From IMG/VR virus record IMGVR_UViG_3300044999_000048, positions 1-53,709 of that record: 53,709 nucleotides of DNA; one strand, given 5' to 3'. Below the pieces are notes generated by a model. That model ran no database searches. It had not been told where the DNA came from and was given only the letters and a program-made list of their open reading frames with translations. Of this stretch, positions 48,597-53,709 are shown piece by piece. The stretch is from a virus. Position 1 is the first letter of the stretch. Each line of letters begins with the position of its first letter. The translations under genes and the position numbers were made by a program.

Positions 48597-48956
48597 TCAA
48601 TTTTCGGTTAAGAATCGCTCAATAAGATGCTTTGCTGCACTCTCTTTATCGCTCATATGCTTACTTCCAGGATCGTACACTTGATAAAACCCTTCATCAA
48701 ACTTTCCAGGACTCTCACACACAACAGCCTGTCTCTTCCAACGCTCTTTAGGACATCCAGGGTAAGGACACTTCCCATCCGATATATCCTCAGTGATATG
48801 ACGGAAGGTTAGACCTTCAAAAACAAAAGTCTCGGTGGATGGCAAAGCCAAATATTCACGGATAGTTCGCCTCTTTGGTGTAACAGAAAATTTAAGCAAT
48901 GGCGAAACCACAGGCAAACTTGAAATGTATTTCAGGATGCTTCTACGGCCATTCAT
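48597..48956 (-). CDS. Small protein with twin-arginine-like N-terminus
   Basis: 119 residues, SD AGGAGGAG. The N-terminus, MNGRRSILKYISSLPVVSPL, is Tat-like (GRRSILK, short hydrophobic stretch, Pro). The mature part has 'CPYPGCPKERW' and 'VVCESPGKF'. Its leader resembles that of 4995-5426. Function unknown. Confidence 0.55.
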   Translation of the reverse strand: MNGRRSILKYISSLPVVSPLLKFSVTPKRRTIREYLALPSTETFVFEGLTFRHITEDISDGKCPYPGCPKERWKRQAVVCESPGKFDEGFYQVYDPGSKHMSDKESAAKHLIERFLTEN

Positions 48957-48966
48957 AAAACTCCTC

Positions 48967-49398
48967 CTAAATCGGTTCCTCGAGTGCTACTTCCGCAGCA
49001 GCTTCTCGCGCCGCGGCTTTTTCTTCCGAGTATCCAGAAAAACGGCCGGAGCCGGTAGGCGGCGCTACGGCAGAGGTACGCATCGCGCCGTCCATTTCAT
49101 TCTTGCTCACCGCGAACTGGTAGAACAGTCCAATGGTTTTATCGAGGGCTTCCATCTTTTGCAGCATCGCGGCCCCTTGCTTGCCCATCAGGATCATAGC
49201 ATTGCCCAGGCGAGTAAACTCCTCGCTCTTGAGCAAAGGAGCAACAGCACGGAGCGCCTCGGTGGCGGACTCCAGGGATTTCCTGAAACTATGAACCGTT
49301 TGCACGAGTTTTACGGCGAGGTAGATGGCTCCGCCAAAAATGATGACGAAGAAGAAAGTGCCGATCACACCGAACACGGCGTAAAGCGCAGGAGTCAT
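48967..49398 (-). CDS. Single-pass membrane protein
   Basis: 143 residues from ATG 49398, chosen because palindrome copy 16 provides the SD (6 nt); an ATG 12 nt upstream lies inside the palindrome and lacks one. One N-terminal membrane helix ('LYAVFGVIGTFFFVIIFGGA') followed by a cytoplasmic or periplasmic helical tail of about 110 residues. Function unknown. Confidence 0.6.
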   Translation of the reverse strand: MTPALYAVFGVIGTFFFVIIFGGAIYLAVKLVQTVHSFRKSLESATEALRAVAPLLKSEEFTRLGNAMILMGKQGAAMLQKMEALDKTIGLFYQFAVSKNEMDGAMRTSAVAPPTGSGRFSGYSEEKAAAREAAAEVALEEPI

Positions 49399-49404
49399 CC
49401 ACGT

Positions 49405-49418
49405 CTCCATATTTGGAG
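49405..49418 (-). repeat. Dispersed palindrome copy 16 (Shine-Dalgarno copy)
   Basis: Minus strand CTCCAAATATGGAG; GGAG ends 6 nt before ATG 49398. Confidence 0.85.
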
Positions 49419-49422
49419 TTTT

Positions 49423-49644
49423 TCAAACATCGAACTGGTCCCGGTGGTGCTCGCAGGAACATCGCACCCGGCGAGAAACGCCGGCATTGGTCCCGGTACG
49501 CCCTTCTCCTGTGTTCACCAGGCCGTACAAGCCGCACCGCGCGTGCTCCCCAATCGCGCAATAGTACAAAAGTTGCCGCGGCAAAAGATTCTTCGGCGCT
49601 CGCAGTGGCGCAGGATCTCCAAAAATCTCATCCAGATCGTCCAC
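49423..49644 (-). CDS. Small Cys-rich protein
   Basis: 73 residues from GTG. Cys/His set (YYCAIGEHARCG ... RVRCSCEHH) suggests a zinc site. Overlaps the upstream gene. Function unknown. Confidence 0.55.
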   Translation of the reverse strand: MDDLDEIFGDPAPLRAPKNLLPRQLLYYCAIGEHARCGLYGLVNTGEGRTGTNAGVSRRVRCSCEHHRDQFDV

Positions 49645-49924
49645 GGTTTTTTGCGTCCTCGTAGTGAATATTCATCCCGTTGTAGTAAATCAACTGTGCT
49701 TCAAAACCACACTCACAGGTATCGCAAAAAAACTTCACCTTGTTTTGCTCAACGCGGCCTTTCTTGTCCCGAACCGGCACACAGGCCATCCGGCTTCCAC
49801 AGTCCGAGCAAATCGCTTGCGGAAGCTGCAAGGGCGCCAGGTCTAGAAAGGTTTTCTTCTTTTTGGCCGGAGCTGTGGCAGATGCAGACGTTTGCGCCTC
49901 GCTCGCGGCCGGTTGATCGCTCAT
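49628..49924 (-). CDS. Zinc-ribbon protein
   Basis: 98 residues. Disordered Ala/Ser/Thr-rich N-terminus, a Lys run, then a zinc ribbon ('AICSDCGSRMACV', 'VKFFCDTCECGFEA'). ATGA overlap with the preceding gene. Perhaps nucleic-acid binding. Confidence 0.6.
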   Translation of the reverse strand: MSDQPAASEAQTSASATAPAKKKKTFLDLAPLQLPQAICSDCGSRMACVPVRDKKGRVEQNKVKFFCDTCECGFEAQLIYYNGMNIHYEDAKNRGRSG

Positions 49925-50217
49925 GCCAGCTCCTCCTCGGCCCCATCAGAAATAGGCGGTGGCGGGGACGACAGTGTCGGCTCAGCCCTTGTGTTCGACC
50001 TTCTTACGGGCAAGCGTGCCACCACACGCTCCGCCTTGCGGGCGCGCACGTCCTGAGAAATTTCCTCGAGGCTGCCTCCGCACTTCCGGCAGAGGATTTT
50101 CATTAACGGAACCAGCGCGCCGCTTTTTGGCTCGACCGCTTCCGACTCCATTAAACTGACAATGTCGTGCCCATGCACCCGGCAAACAGCCGTCATCGTA
50201 ACCCTATCCATCGGCAT
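49921..50217 (-). CDS. Small Cys/His protein
   Basis: 98 residues from ATG 50217 (SD GAGAGG, 2-3 nt). 'AVCRVHGHDIVSL' and 'KILCRKCGGSLEEIS' form a probable zinc site; basic then acidic tail. Function unknown. Confidence 0.6.
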   Translation of the reverse strand: MPMDRVTMTAVCRVHGHDIVSLMESEAVEPKSGALVPLMKILCRKCGGSLEEISQDVRARKAERVVARLPVRRSNTRAEPTLSSPPPPISDGAEEELA

Positions 50218-50225
50218 AACCTCTC

Positions 50226-50528
50226 CTAGTTGCGCCAATTGGTTGGCGGAGATTTTTCAGGTTCTTTTTCCGGCTCGCAAAAATTCGGATTGTCCATCAT
50301 GGCTTCGAGCACCACGTCCATGAGCATACCCGGCGTTGCGGGGACCATAGTTCCTTCCGCATTCCGGTAGCTAAGATTGGAAAGCAGGCCGGTCAGCAGC
50401 CGTTGCGTTTCCGCATCCCGCAGCCGCACGCACACGAGATAAACCACATCGCCGTTGCTGCGAATCAGTTCGATCGCCTGGTGCAAGCTTTTGAGAAGTT
50501 GCTGACGTCTCTCTTCTGCGGGATCCAT
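50226..50528 (-). CDS. Small helical protein
   Basis: 100 residues from ATG 50528; an upstream in-frame ATG at 50561 would add 12 residues and neither has a clear SD. 'EERRQQLLKSLHQAIELIRS' helix, 'VVYLVCVRLRDAETQRLLTG'. Ends with TAG fused to the next SD. Function unknown. Confidence 0.55.
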   Translation of the reverse strand: MDPAEERRQQLLKSLHQAIELIRSNGDVVYLVCVRLRDAETQRLLTGLLSNLSYRNAEGTMVPATPGMLMDVVLEAMMDNPNFCEPEKEPEKSPPTNWRN

Positions 50529-50555
50529 GGGGAAGTTTCTACCACAACATAAAAT

Positions 50556-50567
50556 AAACAACAAGCG
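50556..50567 (-). promoter_or_regulatory. Variant of the CGSTTGCTGTWT motif in an AT-rich gap
   Basis: Minus strand CGCTTGTTGTTT, one mismatch. It lies in the 47-bp AT-rich gap upstream of the 50528 gene, where a promoter would be expected; I see no convincing -35/-10 pair. Confidence 0.4.
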
Positions 50568-50575
50568 TTTAATTT

Positions 50576-50860
50576 TTATGCGATGAAGGTGAAGGCATCC
50601 GAATCAAACTGAGCCACCGGCAGAATAGCTTGAACGTAGCCACACATCGGACAGACCGCCAATTTTTTAGGCACCCCACCCACAGAAGCTTGTTTTATGT
50701 CGTAAGAATTGATGGAGTGCGAACAGCCAGGCGCGAACATACCATTCTTCTCGCCCACTGTTTGGGTTGGGTCCGTAACGATGTGCCCGATCCCGCCGGG
50801 CTGCTTCGGCACCGGCTGGTACGGTTCCGGTAAAAGCTGTCCCAATGCTGGATCGGCCAT
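50576..50860 (-). CDS. Small Cys-containing protein
   Basis: 94 residues. 'GMFAPGCSHSINSYD' and 'LAVCPMCGYVQAI' could bind zinc. Start ATG 50860 just after the tRNA-Met gene; SD weak. Unknown function. Confidence 0.55.
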   Translation of the reverse strand: MADPALGQLLPEPYQPVPKQPGGIGHIVTDPTQTVGEKNGMFAPGCSHSINSYDIKQASVGGVPKKLAVCPMCGYVQAILPVAQFDSDAFTFIA

Positions 50861-50881
50861 GCGGGAATACTATCACGAAGA

Positions 50882-50955
50882 TGGTAGCGGGGCTCAGAAT
50901 TGAACTGAGGTCTGTGGCTTATGAGGCCACCGGATTACCGCTTTCCTACCCCGCG
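50882..50955 (-). tRNA. tRNA-Met(CAT), initiator-like acceptor end
   Basis: Cloverleaf with encoded CCA: acceptor CGCGGGG/CCCCGCT, anticodon stem GTGGC/GCCAC with loop CTCATAA, T arm CTCAG-TTCAATT-CTGAG. Position 1 is C opposite U72, i.e. unpaired as in initiator tRNAs, although the anticodon stem lacks the three G-C pairs. D stem has only three good pairs. Confidence 0.8.
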
Positions 50956-50966
50956 TCCGAAGTCTA

Positions 50967-51134
50967 CTATAGATCGTCCCGTTTCGCCTTCCGAAGTTCC
51001 TCACTGATCATTCTCAACACTTCCGGGACCACAGCGTTGAGCATCGGCACGGAGAACCGTTCCTGGTCGGGCGACATCCCTTGTCGCTCGATCGCCGCCT
51101 TCAGGCGCTTGCGGATTTCGATAACTCCAATCAC
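50967..51134 (-). CDS. Small protein between tRNA genes
   Basis: 55 residues from GTG 51134 (SD GGAG, 6 nt). MIGVIEIRKRLKAAIERQGM then 'PDQERFSVPMLNAVVPEVL' and a charged tail, ending in two consecutive TAG codons. Mostly helical, basic. Probably real, given SD and codon pattern; no family. Confidence 0.6.
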   Translation of the reverse strand: MIGVIEIRKRLKAAIERQGMSPDQERFSVPMLNAVVPEVLRMISEELRKAKRDDL

Positions 51135-51147
51135 TGGCAACTCCAAC

Positions 51148-51223
51148 TGGTGTGCCCGGTGGGACTTGAACCCACAACACCTTGCTTAAAAGGCAAGTGC
51201 GCTGCCAATTGCGCCACGAGCAC
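51148..51223 (-). tRNA. tRNA-Lys(TTT)
   Basis: Full cloverleaf: acceptor GTGCTCG/CGGGCAC, D stem GCGC/GCGC, anticodon stem CTTGC/GCAAG with loop CTTTTAA, T arm GTGGG-TTCAAGT-CCCAC, encoded CCA. Confidence 0.95.
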
Positions 51224-51234
51224 AAAATTTAATG

Positions 51235-51311
51235 TGGAGCCCCTGGATAGCGTCCAGCTACCGCCCCCCCGGTTATATGCCGGGTGCTCTTATGGGCTGA
51301 GCTACAGGGGC
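51235..51311 (-). tRNA. tRNA-like gene, nominal Ile(TAT), with non-canonical loops
   Basis: All four stems are intact: acceptor GCCCCTG/CAGGGGC, D stem GCTC/GAGC, anticodon stem CCCGG/CCGGG, T stem GGTAG/CTATC (one G-U), and CCA is encoded. But each loop departs from the rule: the D loop AGCCCATAA lacks GG, the anticodon loop CATATAA has A at 33 instead of U, and the T loop is CTGGACG instead of TTCxAxx. Either a decayed tRNA or a tRNA mimic. Confidence 0.6.
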
Positions 51312-51313
51312 AC

Positions 51314-51400
51314 TGGAGTGCGAGTGATTGCCTGTGCAGAACCTCCGTTGCGTACCCTTCTGCCAAGGGCCGCATATAGTTTTCAGGTTTACACTCGCAC
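51314..51400 (-). ncRNA. Structured 87-nt RNA hairpin with CCA-like end
   Basis: On the minus strand nested pairings can be read: GTGCGAGTG/CACTCGCAC (9 bp, outer), AACCT/AGGTT, TGCG/CGCA, CCCTT/AAGGG. The 3' end is T-CCA, as in the adjacent tRNA-like gene 2 bp away. No cloverleaf fits. A separate small hairpin, CTTGGC/GCCAAG (51401-51418), precedes it. Confidence 0.5.
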
Positions 51401-51422
51401 CTTGGCCGTGAAGCCAAGATCG

Positions 51423-51641
51423 TTACGCGCTGGCTGCTTCTTCGGTGGGCGCCTCATCGGTCGCGGGCGTTTCGTCGACCACCGCGGGCGCTTCGACGGC
51501 AGGCTTGCCAAAATCCACTTCGATCGCTTCGCGCCGGCGCTGCACGTAGCCCGGCACCGCCCCGCCTGTAATCCCATGCCCGGTCAGGAATTTTTCGAGC
51601 AGGTCCATTTCTTCCAGCCGAATTTGCTTTTCATCGTTCAT
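51423..51641 (-). CDS. Small acidic protein
   Basis: 72 residues from ATG 51641. 'IRLEEMDLLEKFLTGHGITG' helix, then an Ala/Glu/Pro/Thr-rich tail. SD is the GGAG arm of palindrome copy 17 (6 nt). It is the first gene behind promoter 51679-51707. Unknown function. Confidence 0.6.
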   Translation of the reverse strand: MNDEKQIRLEEMDLLEKFLTGHGITGGAVPGYVQRRREAIEVDFGKPAVEAPAVVDETPATDEAPTEEAASA

Positions 51642-51647
51642 CGTCGT

Positions 51648-51661
51648 CTCCAAATTTGGAA
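51648..51661 (-). repeat. Dispersed palindrome copy 17 (Shine-Dalgarno copy)
   Basis: Minus strand TTCCAAATTTGGAG; GGAG ends 6 nt before ATG 51641. It begins 17 nt after the -10 of the 51.7 kb promoter, i.e. near +11 of the mRNA. Confidence 0.85.
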
Positions 51662-51678
51662 TCCTCGAAACCGCAGGC

Positions 51679-51707
51679 AGTATACACGCGCTTGCTGTTT
51701 GGTGCAA
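51679..51707 (-). promoter_or_regulatory. Promoter with operator-like motif in the spacer
   Basis: Minus strand TTGCAC (51707-51702), 17-bp spacer, TATACT (51684-51679). The spacer holds CGCTTGCTGTTT (plus 51689-51700), identical to the copy in the early promoter at 4.08 kb and in the same place relative to -35. Confidence 0.75.
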
Positions 51708-51710
51708 GAT

Positions 51711-51830
51711 TTATTGCAACACCCTGTCCACGACCCGCCAAGCCCAGTAGGCTGCTCCTAAAGCCAAAGCCAGCAGCAGGAGCCACAAAATCGCAGCCCG
51801 GACATACGTTCTTTGTCTAGGATCGCTCAT
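51711..51830 (-). CDS. Small single-pass membrane protein
   Basis: 39 residues: MSDPRQRTYVRAAILWLLLL then 'ALALGAAYWAWRVVDRV'. One central membrane helix with a basic N-terminus. SD-like AAGGA upstream. Could be a small holin- or antiholin-like peptide; no proof. Confidence 0.5.
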   Translation of the reverse strand: MSDPRQRTYVRAAILWLLLLALALGAAYWAWRVVDRVLQ

Positions 51831-51852
51831 TGGGGGATTTTCCTTTTTTTTT

Positions 51853-52242
51853 CTAAAGATCTTCCCAGGGCGGCGTCCACTCCCAAATCGCTTGATGGCC
51901 AGTCGCTACAATAGGCTCATCGAACCGGCGAACCCTCCGCAACTTCCAGCCCCACCGCCCAGGATAGAAATCCCCATAATCATCCTTGATGCCGCGAACG
52001 TTTTCCTCTGTAAATTGCAGGTATTGTTCCAAGATGTGCGTCGAGACTACCGCGCCCCGCGGAATATAGTCAGGATCGTAGCCGAAATCCACACAGGCAG
52101 ACTTGTCTACCGTCTTCGCGGCGTGAATGGCAATCTCCCGTCCGAGCAAGAAATCCGAACCCTTCCAGTGCCGTGTCTCCCACAGCTTGCGGCCGTCCGC
52201 CATCAGGGAAGCCCAGGGTTGATGAAGCGAAAGAGTCCTCAT
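51853..52242 (-). CDS. ASCH/PUA-like domain protein
   Basis: 129 residues from ATG 52242, overlapping the upstream TGA. 'MRTLSLHQPWASLMADGRKL WETRHW' is the classic ASCH opening (S..QPWA.L...G.K..E.R.W), followed by 'GREIAIHAAKTV' and 'GRWGWKL'. ASCH domains are thought to bind RN A. Probable RNA-linked role in the phage; coupled to a Gp37/Gp68-type gene. Confidence 0.82.
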   Translation of the reverse strand: MRTLSLHQPWASLMADGRKLWETRHWKGSDFLLGREIAIHAAKTVDKSACVDFGYDPDYIPRGAVVSTHILEQYLQFTEENVRGIKDDYGDFYPGRWGWKLRRVRRFDEPIVATGHQAIWEWTPPWEDL

Positions 52243-53189
52243 AAGATTGGGAACTGGTTCCATTCCCGGCCATCGAGCGCGCGTCCCGCCGCCCGCTTCC
52301 CAACCCACTCTAGAACGGCGGAGCCGAATGAATCGAAATGCCGTGGATATTCAGACACTTCCACGGCATGGCCTCCCCTCTCCGGCACGATCGCGAACCG
52401 TCCTGGAGTTCCAGTCGGCTTTCCGTAACTCCAACCCCACTCGCCGACCTGTTTGAAGTGAAACGCGACACCCGCCGCCACACATTGATCCCTGACAGCA
52501 CGCGCCCAGCTAGGGTGCATCGGTCGCGCGTTAGGTCCGCTCTCACCACCACAGACGATCCAATCAAGATTTGGTAACCCAAAGCTGTGACCAAACGCAT
52601 TCGTGAAGTTAGGGGAACAAAGATTCGTGAAATCCACCGGGCCAAGCGCCGGTTCGTAAGACACCCAGCGAATCGCCGCCGGCGTCTGCAAGAGAAGAGG
52701 AATGCGCTCGTCGGCAGTCTTTTGATCTTCGACGGATACACCCATCCAAACATTGTGCGGTGGCGCTGGGGAGATCCGCCCTTCATACAGATGCCGCATC
52801 CATGCAAGCATTCGCTCCGGTCGCTTTGTCAAACACTGAAACGTATGCTGCTCGGACTGAATCATCACGTTGAAAATCTTGACGAGCCATTCATCGGAGA
52901 CTTTTTCGTGGAACAGATCACTCATAGAATTGACAAAAATCATGCGCGGACGCTTCCAGTGGATTGGGTCTTCCAGGTGTTCCTCAATAAATTTAATTTC
53001 ACCGGTCCAATGCGGATTGCTATTTTTGTAGATCGCTAACCCTTCGTATGGCCGTCCGGAACCTGAAAATCGTGCAGCAACGCGTTCCGCATAACAATTG
53101 CGGCATCCTTCAGATACGCGCGAGCAGCCGCGGATCGGATTCCAGGTTTCTTCACACCAACTAATCCCATGCTTGCCTTGCTTCGCCAT
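52239..53189 (-). CDS. Gp37/Gp68-type (DUF5131) protein, radical-SAM-like
   Basis: 316 residues from ATG 53189. 'ISWCEETWNPIRGCSRVSEG CRNCYAE' gives the Cys cluster of the phage Gp37/Gp68 family (C..VS.GC.NCYA); then 'IFVNSMSDLFHEKVSDEWL', 'QCLTKRPERM', 'VWMGVSVEDQKTADERIPLL' and 'DWIVCGGESGPNARPM'. The order matches full-length members. The cluster suggests an Fe-S radical enzyme; substrate unknown. Follows a 60-residue gene. Confidence 0.88.
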   Translation of the reverse strand: MAKQGKHGISWCEETWNPIRGCSRVSEGCRNCYAERVAARFSGSGRPYEGLAIYKNSNPHWTGEIKFIEEHLEDPIHWKRPRMIFVNSMSDLFHEKVSDEWLVKIFNVMIQSEQHTFQCLTKRPERMLAWMRHLYEGRISPAPPHNVWMGVSVEDQKTADERIPLLLQTPAAIRWVSYEPALGPVDFTNLCSPNFTNAFGHSFGLPNLDWIVCGGESGPNARPMHPSWARAVRDQCVAAGVAFHFKQVGEWGWSYGKPTGTPGRFAIVPERGGHAVEVSEYPRHFDSFGSAVLEWVGKRAAGRALDGREWNQFPIL

Positions 53190-53190
53190 C

Positions 53191-53373
53191 TCAAAAAATC
53201 TCCACTTCTTCGGCCATCTGCTTCGCGGTTTGCGCGAACTGCTCGAGCCACTGCCAGTTCTCAAGCTCCCGCCACACCGGGTCACCAGGATCTTCCGGAA
53301 TGCCGCCACCAATCAGTTCGCCACGTTTCCGATCGATCGCGGCAAGCGCGCGGCCCCAGTAGTAGGCGCTCAC
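53191..53373 (-). CDS. Small hypothetical protein
   Basis: 60 residues from GTG overlapping the upstream TGA. 'YYWGRALAAIDRKRGELIGG' then acidic helix 'WRELENWQWLEQFAQTAKQM'. Unknown function. Confidence 0.6.
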   Translation of the reverse strand: MSAYYWGRALAAIDRKRGELIGGGIPEDPGDPVWRELENWQWLEQFAQTAKQMAEEVEIF

Positions 53374-53531
53374 TTGGTGCCCCGGCTAGCCCGGTCTTTC
53401 TCAATCGCTATTTGTTCACAACGCAGACAAATCTCACGACCTTCAAAATACCCCGTCACAAATCGATCACCGCAAATTTTGCACTTCCTTTCTCGCGTAG
53501 CAGCATCACCTATGCCACCAGTCCCTGTCAT
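53370..53531 (-). CDS. Small zinc-ribbon protein
   Basis: 53 residues from ATG 53531 (SD AGGAAG). A Cys4 ribbon is plain: 'RKCKICGDRFVTG' and 'ICLRCEQI'. Stop overlaps the next GTG (GTGA). Unknown function. Confidence 0.65.
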   Translation of the reverse strand: MTGTGGIGDAATRERKCKICGDRFVTGYFEGREICLRCEQIAIEKDRASRGTK

Positions 53532-53540
53532 AAAAACTTC

Positions 53541-53709
53541 CTAGACTACCCTCACCCAGCCGGCCCGCACGGCGTAGAGCGTTAGCTCGGCAATATGATG
53601 AATCCCAAGCGCGCGGTAGATCAGCGTCCGGTGCGTCTCCACCGTCTTCACACTTAATTCTAAATCGCCCGCTACCTGTTTCGAGCTTTTCCCGCACGCT
53701 AGCAGCGTC
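53541..53709 (-). CDS. LuxR-type HTH regulator (N-terminus outside window)
   Basis: Fifty-five C-terminal codons visible. They encode a LuxR/GerE HTH: 'LACGKSSKQVAGDLELSVKT' then 'VETHRTLIYRALGIHHIAEL' and 'TLYAVRAGWV'. The KTVETHR recognition helix is textbook. A response-regulator-type or autoinducer-type N-terminal domain would lie beyond the window. Ends with TAG, three codons before the ATG of the zinc-ribbon gene. Confidence 0.85.
   Translation of the reverse strand, partial: TLLACGKSSKQVAGDLELSVKTVETHRTLIYRALGIHHIAELTLYAVRAGWVRVV

Noticed and set aside
48835-50106. Plus-strand ORF of 423 codons
   Set aside because: Runs antisense over four overlapping minus-strand genes with clear SDs and zinc motifs.
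50882-51400. Amber suppressor tRNA (CTA anticodon) in the tRNA cluster
   Set aside because: Anticodons read are CAT, TTT and TAT. A CTATA string in the 51314-51400 RNA has no flanking anticodon stem.
1-53709. Whole-phage recoding of TAG as glutamine (genetic code 15)
   Set aside because: Many genes end in TAG fused to the next SD (TAGGAG at 1893, 25633, 48967, 50226) with the next gene in another frame, and long genes such as the 2,954-codon one contain no in-frame TAG. Local readthrough or mutation fits better.
1-53709. CRISPR arrays, insertion sequences, integrase or attachment sites
   Set aside because: No direct repeats with spacers, no transposase or recombinase motifs and no convincing att core were seen on either strand.

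Overview
The window is a 53.7 kb segment, cut at both ends, of a tailed phage or prophage with a short (podovirus-like) tail. Nearly every gene lies on the minus strand. The only plus-strand genes are a small divergent block at 4.2-5.4 kb. The evidence for a phage is a complete morphogenesis module: small and large terminase, portal, scaffold, major capsid protein, tail-tube/nozzle proteins, internal virion proteins, an M15 endolysin and a holin-like protein. GC content, Sec-signal 'MKK...FSQ/FAQ' proteins and twin-arginine-like leaders suggest a Gram-negative soil host. Acidobacteriota is my guess, but nothing in the window proves it. No integrase is visible.

Layout, read from the right in the direction of transcription of the minus-strand genes. 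53.7-50.2 kb: a LuxR-type HTH fragment, zinc-ribbon and other small genes, a Gp37/Gp68-type protein, an ASCH protein, and an RNA cluster (tRNA-Met, tRNA-Lys, a tRNA-like gene with diverged loops, and a long CCA-ended hairpin). 50-43 kb: small Cys-rich proteins, terminase subunits and portal. 43-36 kb: many small virion-like proteins, a secreted fibre-like protein and the lysis genes. 36-35.3 kb: a candidate small RNA with its own promoter and terminator, plus tiny basic genes. 34.9-31.1 kb: scaffold, major capsid protein interrupted by a group I intron carrying an HNH endonuclease, and decoration-like proteins. 30.7-24.4 kb: three large proteins with Sec signal peptides (one glycosidase-like) and the first tail-tube protein. 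24.4-6.6 kb: tail nozzle, a GNAT protein, internal virion proteins and a 2,954-residue polyvalent protein with an SF2 helicase domain. 6.6-5.4 kb: a lipoprotein and small genes. 4.2-5.4 kb (+): a KGG-motif protein, an HTH protein and a Tat-like protein. 4.1-0 kb: early recombination/replication-type genes ending in a UvrD-like helicase.

Five signals run across the genes. (1) A 14-bp palindrome, CTCCAAATTTGGAG, occurs 17 times; in eight cases its GGAG arm is the Shine-Dalgarno of the next gene, 5-7 nt before the start codon. (2) The leaders of two early genes are 140-bp arrays of about 28 degenerate pentamers (GGYNN) in strict 5-bp phase. (3) A 12-bp motif, CGSTTGCTGTWT, recurs three times in the divergent promoter region and again in a promoter at 51.7 kb, like a set of repressor operators. 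(4) The capsid gene holds a group I intron whose P1, P4 and P7 pairings can be read directly. (5) In-frame amber codons interrupt at least two otherwise continuous proteins, one at a position where I expect glutamine. Two homopolymer-associated frame breaks mean that sequence error must be excluded before the amber and frameshift observations are taken as biology.
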